A stretch of DNA of 37,400 nucleotides from Clostridia bacterium (lineage in GTDB: Bacteria > Bacillota > Clostridia > SK-Y3). The DNA is taken from positions 1 to 37,400 of the forward strand of contig SKGK01000150.1 of assembly GCA_007117465.1 (NCBI GenBank). Direction: 5' to 3'. Shown piece after piece: positions 9,010 to 17,939 of the stretch (the first letter of the stretch is position 1; every line of letters starts with the position of its first letter). The translations under genes were made by a program, and so were the position numbers. The notes under the pieces were generated by a model. That model had not been told where the DNA came from. It did not search any database and saw only the letters and a program-made list of their open reading frames with translations.

Positions 9010-9058
9010 AATAAAAAACCTTCTAATTGCCAATTTTCAAATTAGAAGGTTTTTTATT
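9010..9058 (+). terminator. intrinsic terminator after EF-G gene
   Basis: aataaaaaaccttctaatt-gccaattttca-aattagaaggttttttatt: 19-bp perfect stem. Confidence 0.9.
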
Positions 9059-9130
9059 GCCTAAAAAGAGTAACTTTTTTTAATAGCTACCTAGACTTAT
9101 ATAGCATTGGTAGATAGGAATTAATTCTGA

Positions 9131-9301
9131 CGGATTAGCATGGACAAAGCTTGTGATTTAATGTATAATCAGCAATTAAGTATAGGAGATATTGCTCGGT
9201 CGGTGGGGTATGAAGACCCACTACTTTTTTCTAAAATATTTAAAAAGATAAAAGGGGCATCTCCACGCATCTATCGAAAAGAAAAAGAGGCAAAGGAGTA
9301 G
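9131..9301 (+). pseudogene. C-terminal remnant of an AraC-family transcriptional regulator
   Basis: In-frame RISMDKACDLMYNQQLSIGDIARSVGYEDPLLFSKIFKKIKGASPRIYRKEKEAKE*, a typical AraC second HTH. Upstream codon is a stop (tga 9128-9130) and there is no N-terminal domain. Confidence 0.75.
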
Positions 9302-9309
9302 AAAAAGGT

Positions 9310-10263
9310 ATGAAAATAGGAAATGTAGTGCTTGAAAATAATGTCTTTCTTGCCCCAATGGCAGGTATTACGGACATGCCTTTTCGCCTGCTGTGTAAGC
9401 AAGAAGGGTGTGGGCTCGTATATACAGAAATGGTAAGTGGCAAAGCGCTTTATTATAAAGACAAAAAAACCCAGGTACTCTTAGATATTCATGAAAAAGA
9501 AAAACCTGTAGCGGTACAGATTTTTGGTTCAGAGCCAGATATTTTAGCTAAGATAGCAGGAGAAGCGGCTAAAACGGGTGCAAGTATTATTGATATTAAT
9601 ATGGGGTGCCCTACTCCTAAAATTATTAAAAATGGGGATGGGGCAGCGCTGATGAGAGATCCTAAACGCATCGGTGCGATCGTGAAAGCTGTATCACAGG
9701 CGATATCCATACCTGTAACCATTAAAATACGAAAGGGATGGGACGAGCAGCACGTCAATGCAACAGAAGTAGCAGCTATCGCAGCAGAAAATGGAGCAAA
9801 GGCAATAACGGTGCATGGCAGAACAAGGGAACAGTTCTATACTGGAATGGCAGATTGGGATATTATTAAGCGTGTCAAGCAAGCGGTGGACATTCCTGTT
9901 ATAGGAAATGGTGATATAACCACGGCTGAGCGGGCAAAAGAGATGTTAGATTACACGGGGTGTGATGGCATTATGATTGGAAGAGCCTCGCGCGGGAATC
10001 CTTGGATTTTTTCACAAGTTATTCACTATTTGCAGACAGGCAAGTTAGTATGCGAGCCTACCCCGCAGCAAAGAATAGACAAAGCCATTTCACACATGCA
10101 TTCTTTGGTGGATTACAAAGGAGAACATGTTGGGATTCGAGAGGCAAGAAAACACATTGCTTGGTATATAAAGGGTTTAAAGCATGCAGCTAAAATGCGC
10201 AATGAAGTTAACCAAGCGGAGAACATGGCGGAAATGGAGAAATTACTCAAGCAACTAGGGTAA
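9310..10263 (+). CDS. dusB: tRNA-dihydrouridine synthase
   Basis: LAPMAGITDMPFRLLCKQEGCGLVYTEMVSGKAL, DINMGCPTPKI, TVHGRTREQFYTG, GDGIMIGRASRGNPWIF-type motif. Confidence 0.95.
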   Translation: MKIGNVVLENNVFLAPMAGITDMPFRLLCKQEGCGLVYTEMVSGKALYYKDKKTQVLLDIHEKEKPVAVQIFGSEPDILAKIAGEAAKTGASIIDINMGCPTPKIIKNGDGAALMRDPKRIGAIVKAVSQAISIPVTIKIRKGWDEQHVNATEVAAIAAENGAKAITVHGRTREQFYTGMADWDIIKRVKQAVDIPVIGNGDITTAERAKEMLDYTGCDGIMIGRASRGNPWIFSQVIHYLQTGKLVCEPTPQQRIDKAISHMHSLVDYKGEHVGIREARKHIAWYIKGLKHAAKMRNEVNQAENMAEMEKLLKQLG

Positions 10264-10333
10264 TCGTTACAAGTCAGAGGTATATGGGTTGTAACGGGTA
10301 ATCGGAAAAGATTTTGAAATCTTGAAAATCTTC

Positions 10334-10362
10334 TTGACAGGAGTCCGCCCATCACATATAAT
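10334..10362 (+). promoter_or_regulatory. consensus sigma-A promoter for rpsF-ssb-rpsR
   Basis: TTGACA (10334-10339), 17-nt spacer, TATAAT (10357-10362). Confidence 0.9.
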
Positions 10363-10387
10363 GTTAGGTTGTAAGATAAAAATCCTT

Positions 10388-10411
10388 GTTCTGGCACGAA
10401 GAGGTCAGAAC
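10388..10411 (+). promoter_or_regulatory. rpsF leader hairpin (possible S6:S18-type autoregulatory leader)
   Basis: gttctg-gcacgaagaggt-cagaac in the 5' UTR of rpsF. Position fits known S6:S18 leaders, but motif match was not verified. Confidence 0.3.
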
Positions 10412-10436
10412 CAAAGTCCAAAAGGAGGTGACGGTT

Positions 10437-10733
10437 ATGGAAAAAATTATCAACCAATATGAGACCATTTTTATTATCAATCCAAGCCTTGAAGAGGAGC
10501 AGCGCAACGAATTGATCGAAAAGTTCAAGTCATTGATTGAGACAAGCGGTGAAGTTGAAAACGTTGATGAATGGGGTAAAAGAAGACTTGCGTATGAAGT
10601 AAATGATTTAAATGAAGGTTACTATGTATATGTGACTTTTAGTGCTGAGACTTCTTTACCAAAAGAATTAGAACGTGTATTTAAAATTACCGAAGATATT
10701 ATGCGCTACATTGTTATAAGACGTGAAAAATAA
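10437..10733 (+). CDS. rpsF: 30S ribosomal protein S6
   Basis: MEKIINQYETIFIINPSLEEEQRNELIEKFKSLIETSGEVENVDEWGKRRLAYEVNDLNEGYYVYVTF; RBS aaaggaggtga upstream of ATG 10437. Confidence 0.96.
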   Translation: MEKIINQYETIFIINPSLEEEQRNELIEKFKSLIETSGEVENVDEWGKRRLAYEVNDLNEGYYVYVTFSAETSLPKELERVFKITEDIMRYIVIRREK

Positions 10734-10753
10734 AAAAGTAGAGGTGACACATT

Positions 10754-11194
10754 ATGTTAAATAAGGTAATCCTGATGGGAAGATTGACCAAAGACCCAGA
10801 GCTTCGCTATACAGCAAGCAATATTCCTGTATGTACGTTTACGATAGCAGTTAATCGTAATTTTGTTCGACAGGGAGAGGAACGACAAGCAGATTTCATT
10901 CCAGTTGTAGTATGGAGACATACTGCAGAGTTTTGTAATAGGTATTACCGTAAAGGTTTACAAGTAGTGGTAAGTGGCAGAATACAAACTCGTAGCTGGG
11001 ACGACCAAGATGGTAAACGACGTTATATAACAGAAGTTGTTGCTGATGAAACTTACTTTGCAGATTCTAAAAATGAAAACAATGAAGCTAATCATGATAC
11101 CAATCGATATAACGACAATCAATCGCCAAATGAAATTTCAGAGGATGTAGAAGGGTTCATGCCTGTACAAGCAGATGATGACCTTCCATTCTAA
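10754..11194 (+). CDS. ssb: single-stranded DNA-binding protein
   Basis: MLNKVILMGRLTKDPELRYTASNIPVCTFTIAVNRNF... C-terminal acidic tip DDDLPF. Confidence 0.97.
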   Translation: MLNKVILMGRLTKDPELRYTASNIPVCTFTIAVNRNFVRQGEERQADFIPVVVWRHTAEFCNRYYRKGLQVVVSGRIQTRSWDDQDGKRRYITEVVADETYFADSKNENNEANHDTNRYNDNQSPNEISEDVEGFMPVQADDDLPF

Positions 11195-11234
11195 GATTCG
11201 CTAGAATAGAATATGGGACAAGGAGGTAAGAAAA

Positions 11235-11480
11235 ATGGCCGAAAGAAGAGAAAGACCCGCTAGAGGCAGAAAAGCAAGAAAAAAAGTATGTGCTTTTTGT
11301 GTTGATAAAATTCAATTAATTGATTATAAAGACATTTCAAAACTTCGCAAATTTGTGTCTGAGAGAGGGAAAATACTACCTAGAAGGATAACGGGCAATT
11401 GTGCGAAGCATCAAAGGCAGCTTACTACAGCGGTTAAAAGAGCTAGACAGATAGCGCTTTTACCATACACATCAGAGTAA
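11235..11480 (+). CDS. rpsR: 30S ribosomal protein S18
   Basis: [64 protein letters not shown]. Confidence 0.97.
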   Translation: MAERRERPARGRKARKKVCAFCVDKIQLIDYKDISKLRKFVSERGKILPRRITGNCAKHQRQLTTAVKRARQIALLPYTSE

Positions 11481-11498
11481 AAGAGACGATAGACAAAG

Positions 11499-11528
11499 AA
11501 ATCAGTGTGAAGGTGCACTGATTTTTTT
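11499..11528 (+). terminator. intrinsic terminator after rpsR
   Basis: aaatcagtg-tgaaggtg-cactgattttttt. Confidence 0.85.
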
Positions 11529-11575
11529 ATTGCCTAGGAGCGTATAAAATTTTTCTGTTAATTTAAGTTCTAAAA
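11524..11575. repeat. 52-bp dispersed repeat, copy 1
   Basis: tttttattgcctaggagcgtataaaatttttctgttaatttaagttctaaaa; 49/52 identical to 36187-36238. Confidence 0.85.
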
Positions 11576-11617
11576 CGCACTTATAATGCAGTGTAAAAAG
11601 TTATGCAAAGCAAAGGC

Positions 11618-11752
11618 AATAAAAAATGAAGTGGTGCAGGGGAAGAATTCTCCGCTGGTTTCAGGGGGGTGATCAGCCTGCGGTAGAAGGCGTCGAAGGG
11701 GGACTAAGTCCCCATAGAGAAGAGAGAATGCACCCAATGCGCATTTTTTATT
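11618..11752. other. structured element upstream of pheA (long inverted-repeat-bounded region)
   Basis: aataaaaaatg (11618-11628) and cattttttatt (11742-11752) are exact complements; inner ggtgca/tgcacc (11633-11638/11729-11734), ccgc/gcgg (11652-11655/11680-11683), ggggac-taa-gtcccc (11699-11713). Confidence 0.5.
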
Positions 11753-11841
11753 TGACATTCTGCGTCAGACAGAATAAAATAGAGAGAAAGAGATTTTTGT
11801 TATTGAAGGAAGATGTGCCTTCAATACGGAGGGGAATAAAG

Positions 11842-12675
11842 ATGGAGATAGGATACTTAGGACCTAGAGGGACATTTTCACAACATGTAGCACAGGAGTA
11901 TGCAAAAGCATTAAACGCATCGTTAAAGACGTATGAAAATATTTCGGCACTCATATGGGGGGTATATCAAAAACAAATACTGCAAGCAGTTGTGCCGATT
12001 GAAAACTCCATAGAAGGTTCTGTAAATGTTACACTAGATATGTTGGCGTGGGATGTAAAATTAAAGATTATAAAAGAGATTAGTGCCCCCATTACACATA
12101 ATCTACTAGTAAAAAATAAAGAGAGTCATATCACACATGTTTTATCGCATCCCCAAGCAATTGCACAGTGCAGAGGATTTTTAGATACACATTTTCCGAA
12201 TGTATCTATTCAATATACCTGTAGTACCGCTGAAGCTGCGCAAAAAGTGATGATACAGCAAACAAACCCAAAAGAACAGTGGGCAGCAATAGGTGCAGCA
12301 AAAGCAGCACAAGAGTACGGGCTTACGATTTTAAGATCATCGATACAAGATCATCGTAATAATATTACAAGATTTGTAGTGTTATCAAAACAGGAGATGG
12401 ATAAAAAAGAAGATGCCTATAAGACTTCTATTATTTTTTCTACCGAGAATAAACCAGGTAGTTTATATCGTATATTACAGATATTAGATTTATGGAATAT
12501 TAATATGACGAGGATTGAATCGAGGCCTGCAAAAAATCAGCTCGGTAAATACATATTTTTTGTAGATTTTGATGGGCATTGGCAAGATGCTGATGTCAAT
12601 GATGCACTGACAATGATTAAACGAAAAACATCTTTTTTTCATATGCTAGGTTCATATAATTCCTTGGTATTATAG
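11842..12675 (+). CDS. pheA: prephenate dehydratase with ACT domain
   Basis: MEIGYLGPRGTFSQHVAQEYAKAL, VVPIENSIEGSVNVTLDML, ACT ESRPAKNQLGKYIFFVDFDGH. Start assigned to ATG 11842; ORF-track N-terminus from 11626 reads through structured leader. Confidence 0.94.
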   Translation: MEIGYLGPRGTFSQHVAQEYAKALNASLKTYENISALIWGVYQKQILQAVVPIENSIEGSVNVTLDMLAWDVKLKIIKEISAPITHNLLVKNKESHITHVLSHPQAIAQCRGFLDTHFPNVSIQYTCSTAEAAQKVMIQQTNPKEQWAAIGAAKAAQEYGLTILRSSIQDHRNNITRFVVLSKQEMDKKEDAYKTSIIFSTENKPGSLYRILQILDLWNINMTRIESRPAKNQLGKYIFFVDFDGHWQDADVNDALTMIKRKTSFFHMLGSYNSLVL

Positions 12676-12710
12676 TGCATATTGTTGCAATTGAGTGGAG
12701 GGTAAAGAAA

Positions 12711-13052
12711 ATGAGAGATAGAGAGATTGATATTACGCGTAATATCAGAATGATTAATTGGCTTAAAAGTGAATTACTGACAGATGTAGCGTCTCTCTTT
12801 AAATCACTGGTAAATGGGGTAAAAGAAGACGCATTAGATGCACTTGCTGAGACAGTTTCTAATTTGGTGATTATATGCTATTTGCTGGCTAAGAGGCTAG
12901 GCATAAATTATCAGACAATTGATTTGAAGATGGAAAGCAAATTAAAGCTTGGTATTATTGAAGGGCATGAAATAGAAAAGGCATATGGAGATTTATCGGC
13001 GCTGTCTAAACATATAAATAATTCGAGGGACTTACATAACAAAAAGAGATAA
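12711..13052 (+). CDS. MazG-like family protein
   Basis: MRDREIDITRNIRMINWLKSELLTDVASLFKSLVNGVKEDALDALAETVSNLVIICYLLAKRLGI; position before yybS is common in Clostridia. Confidence 0.7.
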   Translation: MRDREIDITRNIRMINWLKSELLTDVASLFKSLVNGVKEDALDALAETVSNLVIICYLLAKRLGINYQTIDLKMESKLKLGIIEGHEIEKAYGDLSALSKHINNSRDLHNKKR

Positions 13053-13070
13053 AAGGAGATTGCGATTCGT

Positions 13071-14099
13071 ATGGAACAAAATGAGACAAGCAAAATGATA
13101 GGTTTAGTTGCCTGCTTAACAATCATTACGGTTATGGTAGCGCTTATAGGGTGGTATCTTCCTGTTTTGATGATTGCAACCATTTGGATTAGTACCCTGC
13201 CTATTGTATTCATTGTTGTCAAGTGGAATGAGAAAGTAGCTTTAATAGTAATAGCTATAGGGTATTTTTTATTTGCTATAATAACACAAAACTTAGTAAA
13301 TGCAGCCGTTATTTCCTTTACTTTTGCATTTGCAGGGCTAAGCATGGGGTATAGTATTAAACGAAAATGGGAGTTTCGACCATTGTTCTCAGCTGTAACG
13401 GTAGGGTACTTGTTATCTATTTTAGGTAGTGTTGTATTGGTTAATACAATAAGTGGGGTAAATCAAATAGAAAAGCATATTATAGAGCCAATGACTATCT
13501 TCTTGAACAATATTCAAACAACGCTACAAGAAAATATTGCGCAGATAGCAGAGCATCCCATTTATGGGCTGTTGTTCAATCAGATAGAGCGTGAATTTGA
13601 TGTGCAGACGTACATATATTTATTGTCAGCGATGATTCCAGCGTTTTTCATTATTATATGCATGATGTTTGCCTATTTTACCATAACCGCAAGTAAAATG
13701 ATGTTAAAACGTATTGGATTGCCTTATAGCTATTTGCCTAGTTTTCATCAATTGCAAGCAAATCGAGGGACGGCATGGGTATATTTATTAGGATATATTT
13801 TATTGCTCTTTTTTGAAAATTCAACTATGCGGGCTGCATTTGTCAACATTTTACTGATTATCTCAGTATTATTAGCGATGTGTGGTCTTTCGGTAGCGGA
13901 TTATTTTGTTAAAAGAGCAGGTATTTATAGATTTTTGCGGGTAATAATTTATGTGATCGTTTTTTTTGCTAGCACACTTGTTGCGACGATATTACCATTG
14001 CTACATCCTTTTAATTTACTGCTAATCGTGGGGATTTTAGATAGTATGTTTGATTTTAGGAAATTATGGAGAACAAAAAAAGGAGAATATCATGGATAA
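13071..14099 (+). CDS. YybS family membrane protein (DUF2232)
   Basis: ~9 hydrophobic segments; located immediately upstream of gdpP-rplI-dnaB as in other Firmicutes. Confidence 0.8.
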   Translation: MEQNETSKMIGLVACLTIITVMVALIGWYLPVLMIATIWISTLPIVFIVVKWNEKVALIVIAIGYFLFAIITQNLVNAAVISFTFAFAGLSMGYSIKRKWEFRPLFSAVTVGYLLSILGSVVLVNTISGVNQIEKHIIEPMTIFLNNIQTTLQENIAQIAEHPIYGLLFNQIEREFDVQTYIYLLSAMIPAFFIIICMMFAYFTITASKMMLKRIGLPYSYLPSFHQLQANRGTAWVYLLGYILLLFFENSTMRAAFVNILLIISVLLAMCGLSVADYFVKRAGIYRFLRVIIYVIVFFASTLVATILPLLHPFNLLLIVGILDSMFDFRKLWRTKKGEYHG

Positions 14100-16086
14100 C
14101 AAGAAGTTTTCCAGAATACTAACGCCAGGGGTGAGCTTGTACTTTTGGACTATTTTTCTATTGATTGGTATACTAATCTATTATAACTATTGGCTTGCTA
14201 TTTTAGGCCTGGGTATTTTTGCTTATTTATTTTATCATAATGCCAGAAATAAATATGTTACCAATCGAGAGATTAAAAAATATATTGAAAATTTAACGTT
14301 TCATTTAGATACTGCGACAAAAGATACGCTACTACATTTTCCGTTACCAATGGTGGTTTTGCAGTTAAATGGTATTATAACGTGGTATAATGCTGAATTT
14401 GCCAGTATTTTTGAAAATCAAGCATTATTTGAACAGCCCATCACGTCATTTGTAGAAGAATTAGATGTAAAACAAATCATCAGTAAGCAGCAAGGCGGGA
14501 GTTTTTCACTTTCGCTACATTGCAAGAATAAATACTATAAAGTTATGGGCAACATCGTAAAAATTGAATCAAGGACCGATACAGGGTATATCATTGTATT
14601 ATATTGGATGGATCATACAGAGCTTACACAATTAAAACAAAAAATAGAACAAAAAAAAAGTGTTGAAAGTATTATTATGATTGATAACTACGATGAAGTG
14701 ATGCAAAGCACCGATGATGCAAATAGGCCCCAAGTGCTAGCGGAAATTGATAAAAGAGTGACTAAGTGTGTTTCATTTACCAATGGAGTGCTTAAAAAAT
14801 TTGAAAGAGATAAATATATTTTGATTTTTGAGCATCAATATTTAAAAGTATTCGAAGAAAAGAAGTTTGATGTTTTAGACCAGATAAGAGAAATTAATAT
14901 GGGCAATACCATTCCCGTGACACTGAGTATTGGCATAGGGCTAAATGGAGAGACCGTTACGCAAAATGATATATATGCTAAAGCAGCAATTGATATTGCA
15001 TTAGGCAGAGGTGGCGATCAAGTAGTCATTAATGATCACGGGAAGTTACGCTTTTTTGGTGGAAAGACCAAAGAGGTAGAAAAAAGAACCAAAGTCAAGG
15101 CAAGGGTTATGGCTTATGCACTCAGAGGGCTTATGAGACAGTCTTCACAAGTACTTATCATGGGACACCAAAATGCAGATATTGACGTAATAGGGGCAGC
15201 AATTGGCCTATACGGGGCGGTTAAGAGGCAAAATCAAAAGGGATATATTGTACTAGGCTCATACAATGAGACGGTAGAGAATATGCTGGGAAGACTAGAA
15301 AAAAATGAAGGATATCAAGATGCTTTCATAACACCTAGTCAAGCGATAGATATTATTGATGGTCGAACACTATTAATAGTTGTAGATACACATCGCAGCA
15401 GTTTTACTGATTGTCCGACGCTATTAGAAAGGACAAATCATGTTGTAGTGATTGACCATCATAGAAGAGCTGCTGAGTTTATTGAGAATACCGTACTTGT
15501 GTACCATGAACCATATGCTTCTTCTACGTGCGAAATGGTAACAGAAGTGCTGCAGTATATAGAGGATGATATAAAATTAAGTACGATAGAAGCAGAAGCG
15601 CTATATGCAGGTATTGCAATAGACACCAAAAACTTTACTTTTAAGACAGGTGTTCGCACCTTTGAAGCGGCATCTTTTTTAAGAAGAGCGGGTGTTGATA
15701 CGGTATCGGTAAAGCAATTATTTCAAAGTGACTTAGATACTTATGTAGCACGTGCAGATATTGTAAAAGCAGCGCAAGTTTATCGTAAACATATTGCGAT
15801 TTCAGCCACACAAAGCACCGCTAAGAATATTCAAATGGTCATTGCACAAGCTGCAGATGAAATGATTAATATCAAAGATGTAAAGGCATCTTTTGTATTA
15901 TGTGACATAGAGGATACAATCTTAATTAGCGGTAGATCTTGGGGCCAGATGAATGTACAGGTGGTTTTAGAAAAGCTTGGCGGTGGCGGACATTTATCGG
16001 TAGCAGGTGCTCAGCTTACAGATGTGACACTTGAAGAAGCTCAAGATAAACTTAAGCAAATGATTGATGAATATTTAGATAGTTAA
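14092..16086 (+). CDS. gdpP: GdpP-like cyclic-di-AMP phosphodiesterase (degenerate GGDEF plus DHH/DHHA1)
   Basis: Two N-terminal TM segments, PAS-like region, degenerate GGDEF, GHQNADIDVIGAAIG, DHHRR, GGGGHLSVAGAQL. Confidence 0.93.
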   Translation: MDNKKFSRILTPGVSLYFWTIFLLIGILIYYNYWLAILGLGIFAYLFYHNARNKYVTNREIKKYIENLTFHLDTATKDTLLHFPLPMVVLQLNGIITWYNAEFASIFENQALFEQPITSFVEELDVKQIISKQQGGSFSLSLHCKNKYYKVMGNIVKIESRTDTGYIIVLYWMDHTELTQLKQKIEQKKSVESIIMIDNYDEVMQSTDDANRPQVLAEIDKRVTKCVSFTNGVLKKFERDKYILIFEHQYLKVFEEKKFDVLDQIREINMGNTIPVTLSIGIGLNGETVTQNDIYAKAAIDIALGRGGDQVVINDHGKLRFFGGKTKEVEKRTKVKARVMAYALRGLMRQSSQVLIMGHQNADIDVIGAAIGLYGAVKRQNQKGYIVLGSYNETVENMLGRLEKNEGYQDAFITPSQAIDIIDGRTLLIVVDTHRSSFTDCPTLLERTNHVVVIDHHRRAAEFIENTVLVYHEPYASSTCEMVTEVLQYIEDDIKLSTIEAEALYAGIAIDTKNFTFKTGVRTFEAASFLRRAGVDTVSVKQLFQSDLDTYVARADIVKAAQVYRKHIAISATQSTAKNIQMVIAQAADEMINIKDVKASFVLCDIEDTILISGRSWGQMNVQVVLEKLGGGGHLSVAGAQLTDVTLEEAQDKLKQMIDEYLDS

Positions 16087-16109
16087 AAAAATGGAGGAGG
16101 TAGATTTTT

Positions 16110-16559
16110 ATGAAGGTAATTTTATCTGAAGATGTAAAAGGGAAGGGTAAAAAAGGAGAAATCATAAACGTTAGTGATGGATATGCAAGGAATTTCTTGT
16201 TTCCAAAAGGGCTAGCGGTAGAAGCGACAAAAGCCAATGTAACACAAGCAAAAGATCAGCAGGCTGCAAAAGAGCGCCGAAAAACGCAAGAATTAGAAGA
16301 GGCAAAGGCATTAGCAGAAAAAATAAATGAATGCACCATCACTATAAAAGCAAAAGCAGGTGAAAATGGAAAGTTATTTGGCTCCATTACCAGTAAAGAG
16401 ATTGCACAAATATTGCAAAAACAGCACAATATAAAAATTGATAAACGCAAAATCAACTTAGATGATGCGATTAAAACATTAGGAACAATAAAGGCGCAAG
16501 TAAAGGTTTATCCAGAAGTGACAGCTCAGCTAACAGTAGTAGTAAAAGAAGAAGCTTAA
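16110..16559 (+). CDS. rplI: 50S ribosomal protein L9
   Basis: [40 protein letters not shown]. Confidence 0.97.
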   Translation: MKVILSEDVKGKGKKGEIINVSDGYARNFLFPKGLAVEATKANVTQAKDQQAAKERRKTQELEEAKALAEKINECTITIKAKAGENGKLFGSITSKEIAQILQKQHNIKIDKRKINLDDAIKTLGTIKAQVKVYPEVTAQLTVVVKEEA

Positions 16560-16598
16560 AAAGGCATATGATTTTTGGAAAGTATGGAGTGATGCAAA

Positions 16599-17939
16599 AT
16601 GATGGATGTGCCATTAGGAAAAATTCCGCCACATAATTTAGAAGCGGAGCAATGTGTGCTAGGTGCAATGTTAATTGATAAATCATCGATGGCAGCTGCA
16701 ACCGAGACTCTTAAAGGCGAAGATTTTTATCGGGATGACCACAAAGAAATTTTTGAAGCGATGGTAGATTTGTTTACAAAGGGAGAACCGATTGATTTAA
16801 TCACATTAACCGAGCAGCTTAAAATCAGGGGGACATTAGATGCAGTAGGTGGTCTTGAATATATTGCGACCATTGCTACAGGTGTACCCACAACAGCAAA
16901 TATAAAGCATTATGCAAGAATTGTAGGAGAAAAGTCTTTGCTGCGTAAGCTTATAAAGTCTGCAACCGAAATTGCAGAAGAAAGCTTTGAAGCTGCTGAT
17001 GAAGTATCGCATATTATGGATAGTGCAGAGAAAAAGATTTTTGATATTTTACAGAGAAAGAATTCACAAAGTTTTACACCGATAAGAGAAATGATTATCT
17101 CAAACTTTGATAAGTTAGAAGAACTTTATAAAAACAGAGGAAAATTGATAGGTGTACCCACAGGCTTTATTGATTTAGACCGTAAAACAGCAGGCCTTCA
17201 TCCCTCTGACCTTATATTAGTTGCAGCACGTCCAGCAATGGGAAAGACAAGCTTTGTACTTAATATTGCCCAGCACGCAGCAATGCATGCCAACGTACCA
17301 GTCGCTGTTTTTAGTCTAGAGATGTCAAAAGAGCAGCTTATTAATCGTATGCTCTGGTCTGAGTCATTAGTTGATAGTCAGCGTATGCGGACAGGAGAAC
17401 TAGAAGATGAAGATTGGCCAAAGCTTGCTAGAGTAATAGGACCACTATCTGAAGCGCCTATTTATATTGATGATACACCTGGCATTACAGCAGTGGAAAT
17501 GCGCGCAAAATGTAGGCGTTTAAAGATGGAGAAAGACCTTGGGCTTATTGTGATTGATTATCTACAACTAATGGAATCAAGGGGTAGAAGTGAGAGTAGG
17601 CAGCAGGAGATTACGGCAATCTCTAGGTCGCTTAAGATTATGGCAAAAGAGTTAGATGTTCCTGTAATTACTCTTTCGCAGCTAAGCAGAGCCCCAGAAG
17701 CACGTACAGATCACAGACCTATTTTAAGTGATTTGCGTGAATCGGGTGCCATCGAGCAGGATGCGGATATTGTGATGTTTTTATATCGAGACGAATATTA
17801 TCATCCAGATACAGACAAAAAGAACATTGCGGAGCTTATTATAGCTAAGCATCGTAATGGTTCTACAGGGACGGTAGAATTGCAGTGGGTAGGTCAGTTT
17901 ACGAAATTTAGAAATTTAGATAAAGTACATGGAGGATAG
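16599..17939 (+). CDS. dnaB: replicative DNA helicase DnaB
   Basis: PPHNLEAEQCVLGAMLID, VAARPAMGKTSFVLNIAQHAA, SLEMSKEQLINRML, DYLQLMESRGR. Confidence 0.97.
   Translation: MMDVPLGKIPPHNLEAEQCVLGAMLIDKSSMAAATETLKGEDFYRDDHKEIFEAMVDLFTKGEPIDLITLTEQLKIRGTLDAVGGLEYIATIATGVPTTANIKHYARIVGEKSLLRKLIKSATEIAEESFEAADEVSHIMDSAEKKIFDILQRKNSQSFTPIREMIISNFDKLEELYKNRGKLIGVPTGFIDLDRKTAGLHPSDLILVAARPAMGKTSFVLNIAQHAAMHANVPVAVFSLEMSKEQLINRMLWSESLVDSQRMRTGELEDEDWPKLARVIGPLSEAPIYIDDTPGITAVEMRAKCRRLKMEKDLGLIVIDYLQLMESRGRSESRQQEITAISRSLKIMAKELDVPVITLSQLSRAPEARTDHRPILSDLRESGAIEQDADIVMFLYRDEYYHPDTDKKNIAELIIAKHRNGSTGTVELQWVGQFTKFRNLDKVHGG

Noticed and set aside
11626-11841. 72-aa N-terminal extension of pheA (MKWCRGRILRWFQGG...)
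   Set aside because: It reads through a GC-rich stem-rich leader, has no homology I recognise, and the canonical start MEIGYLGPRGTF follows an RBS-like gga gggg.
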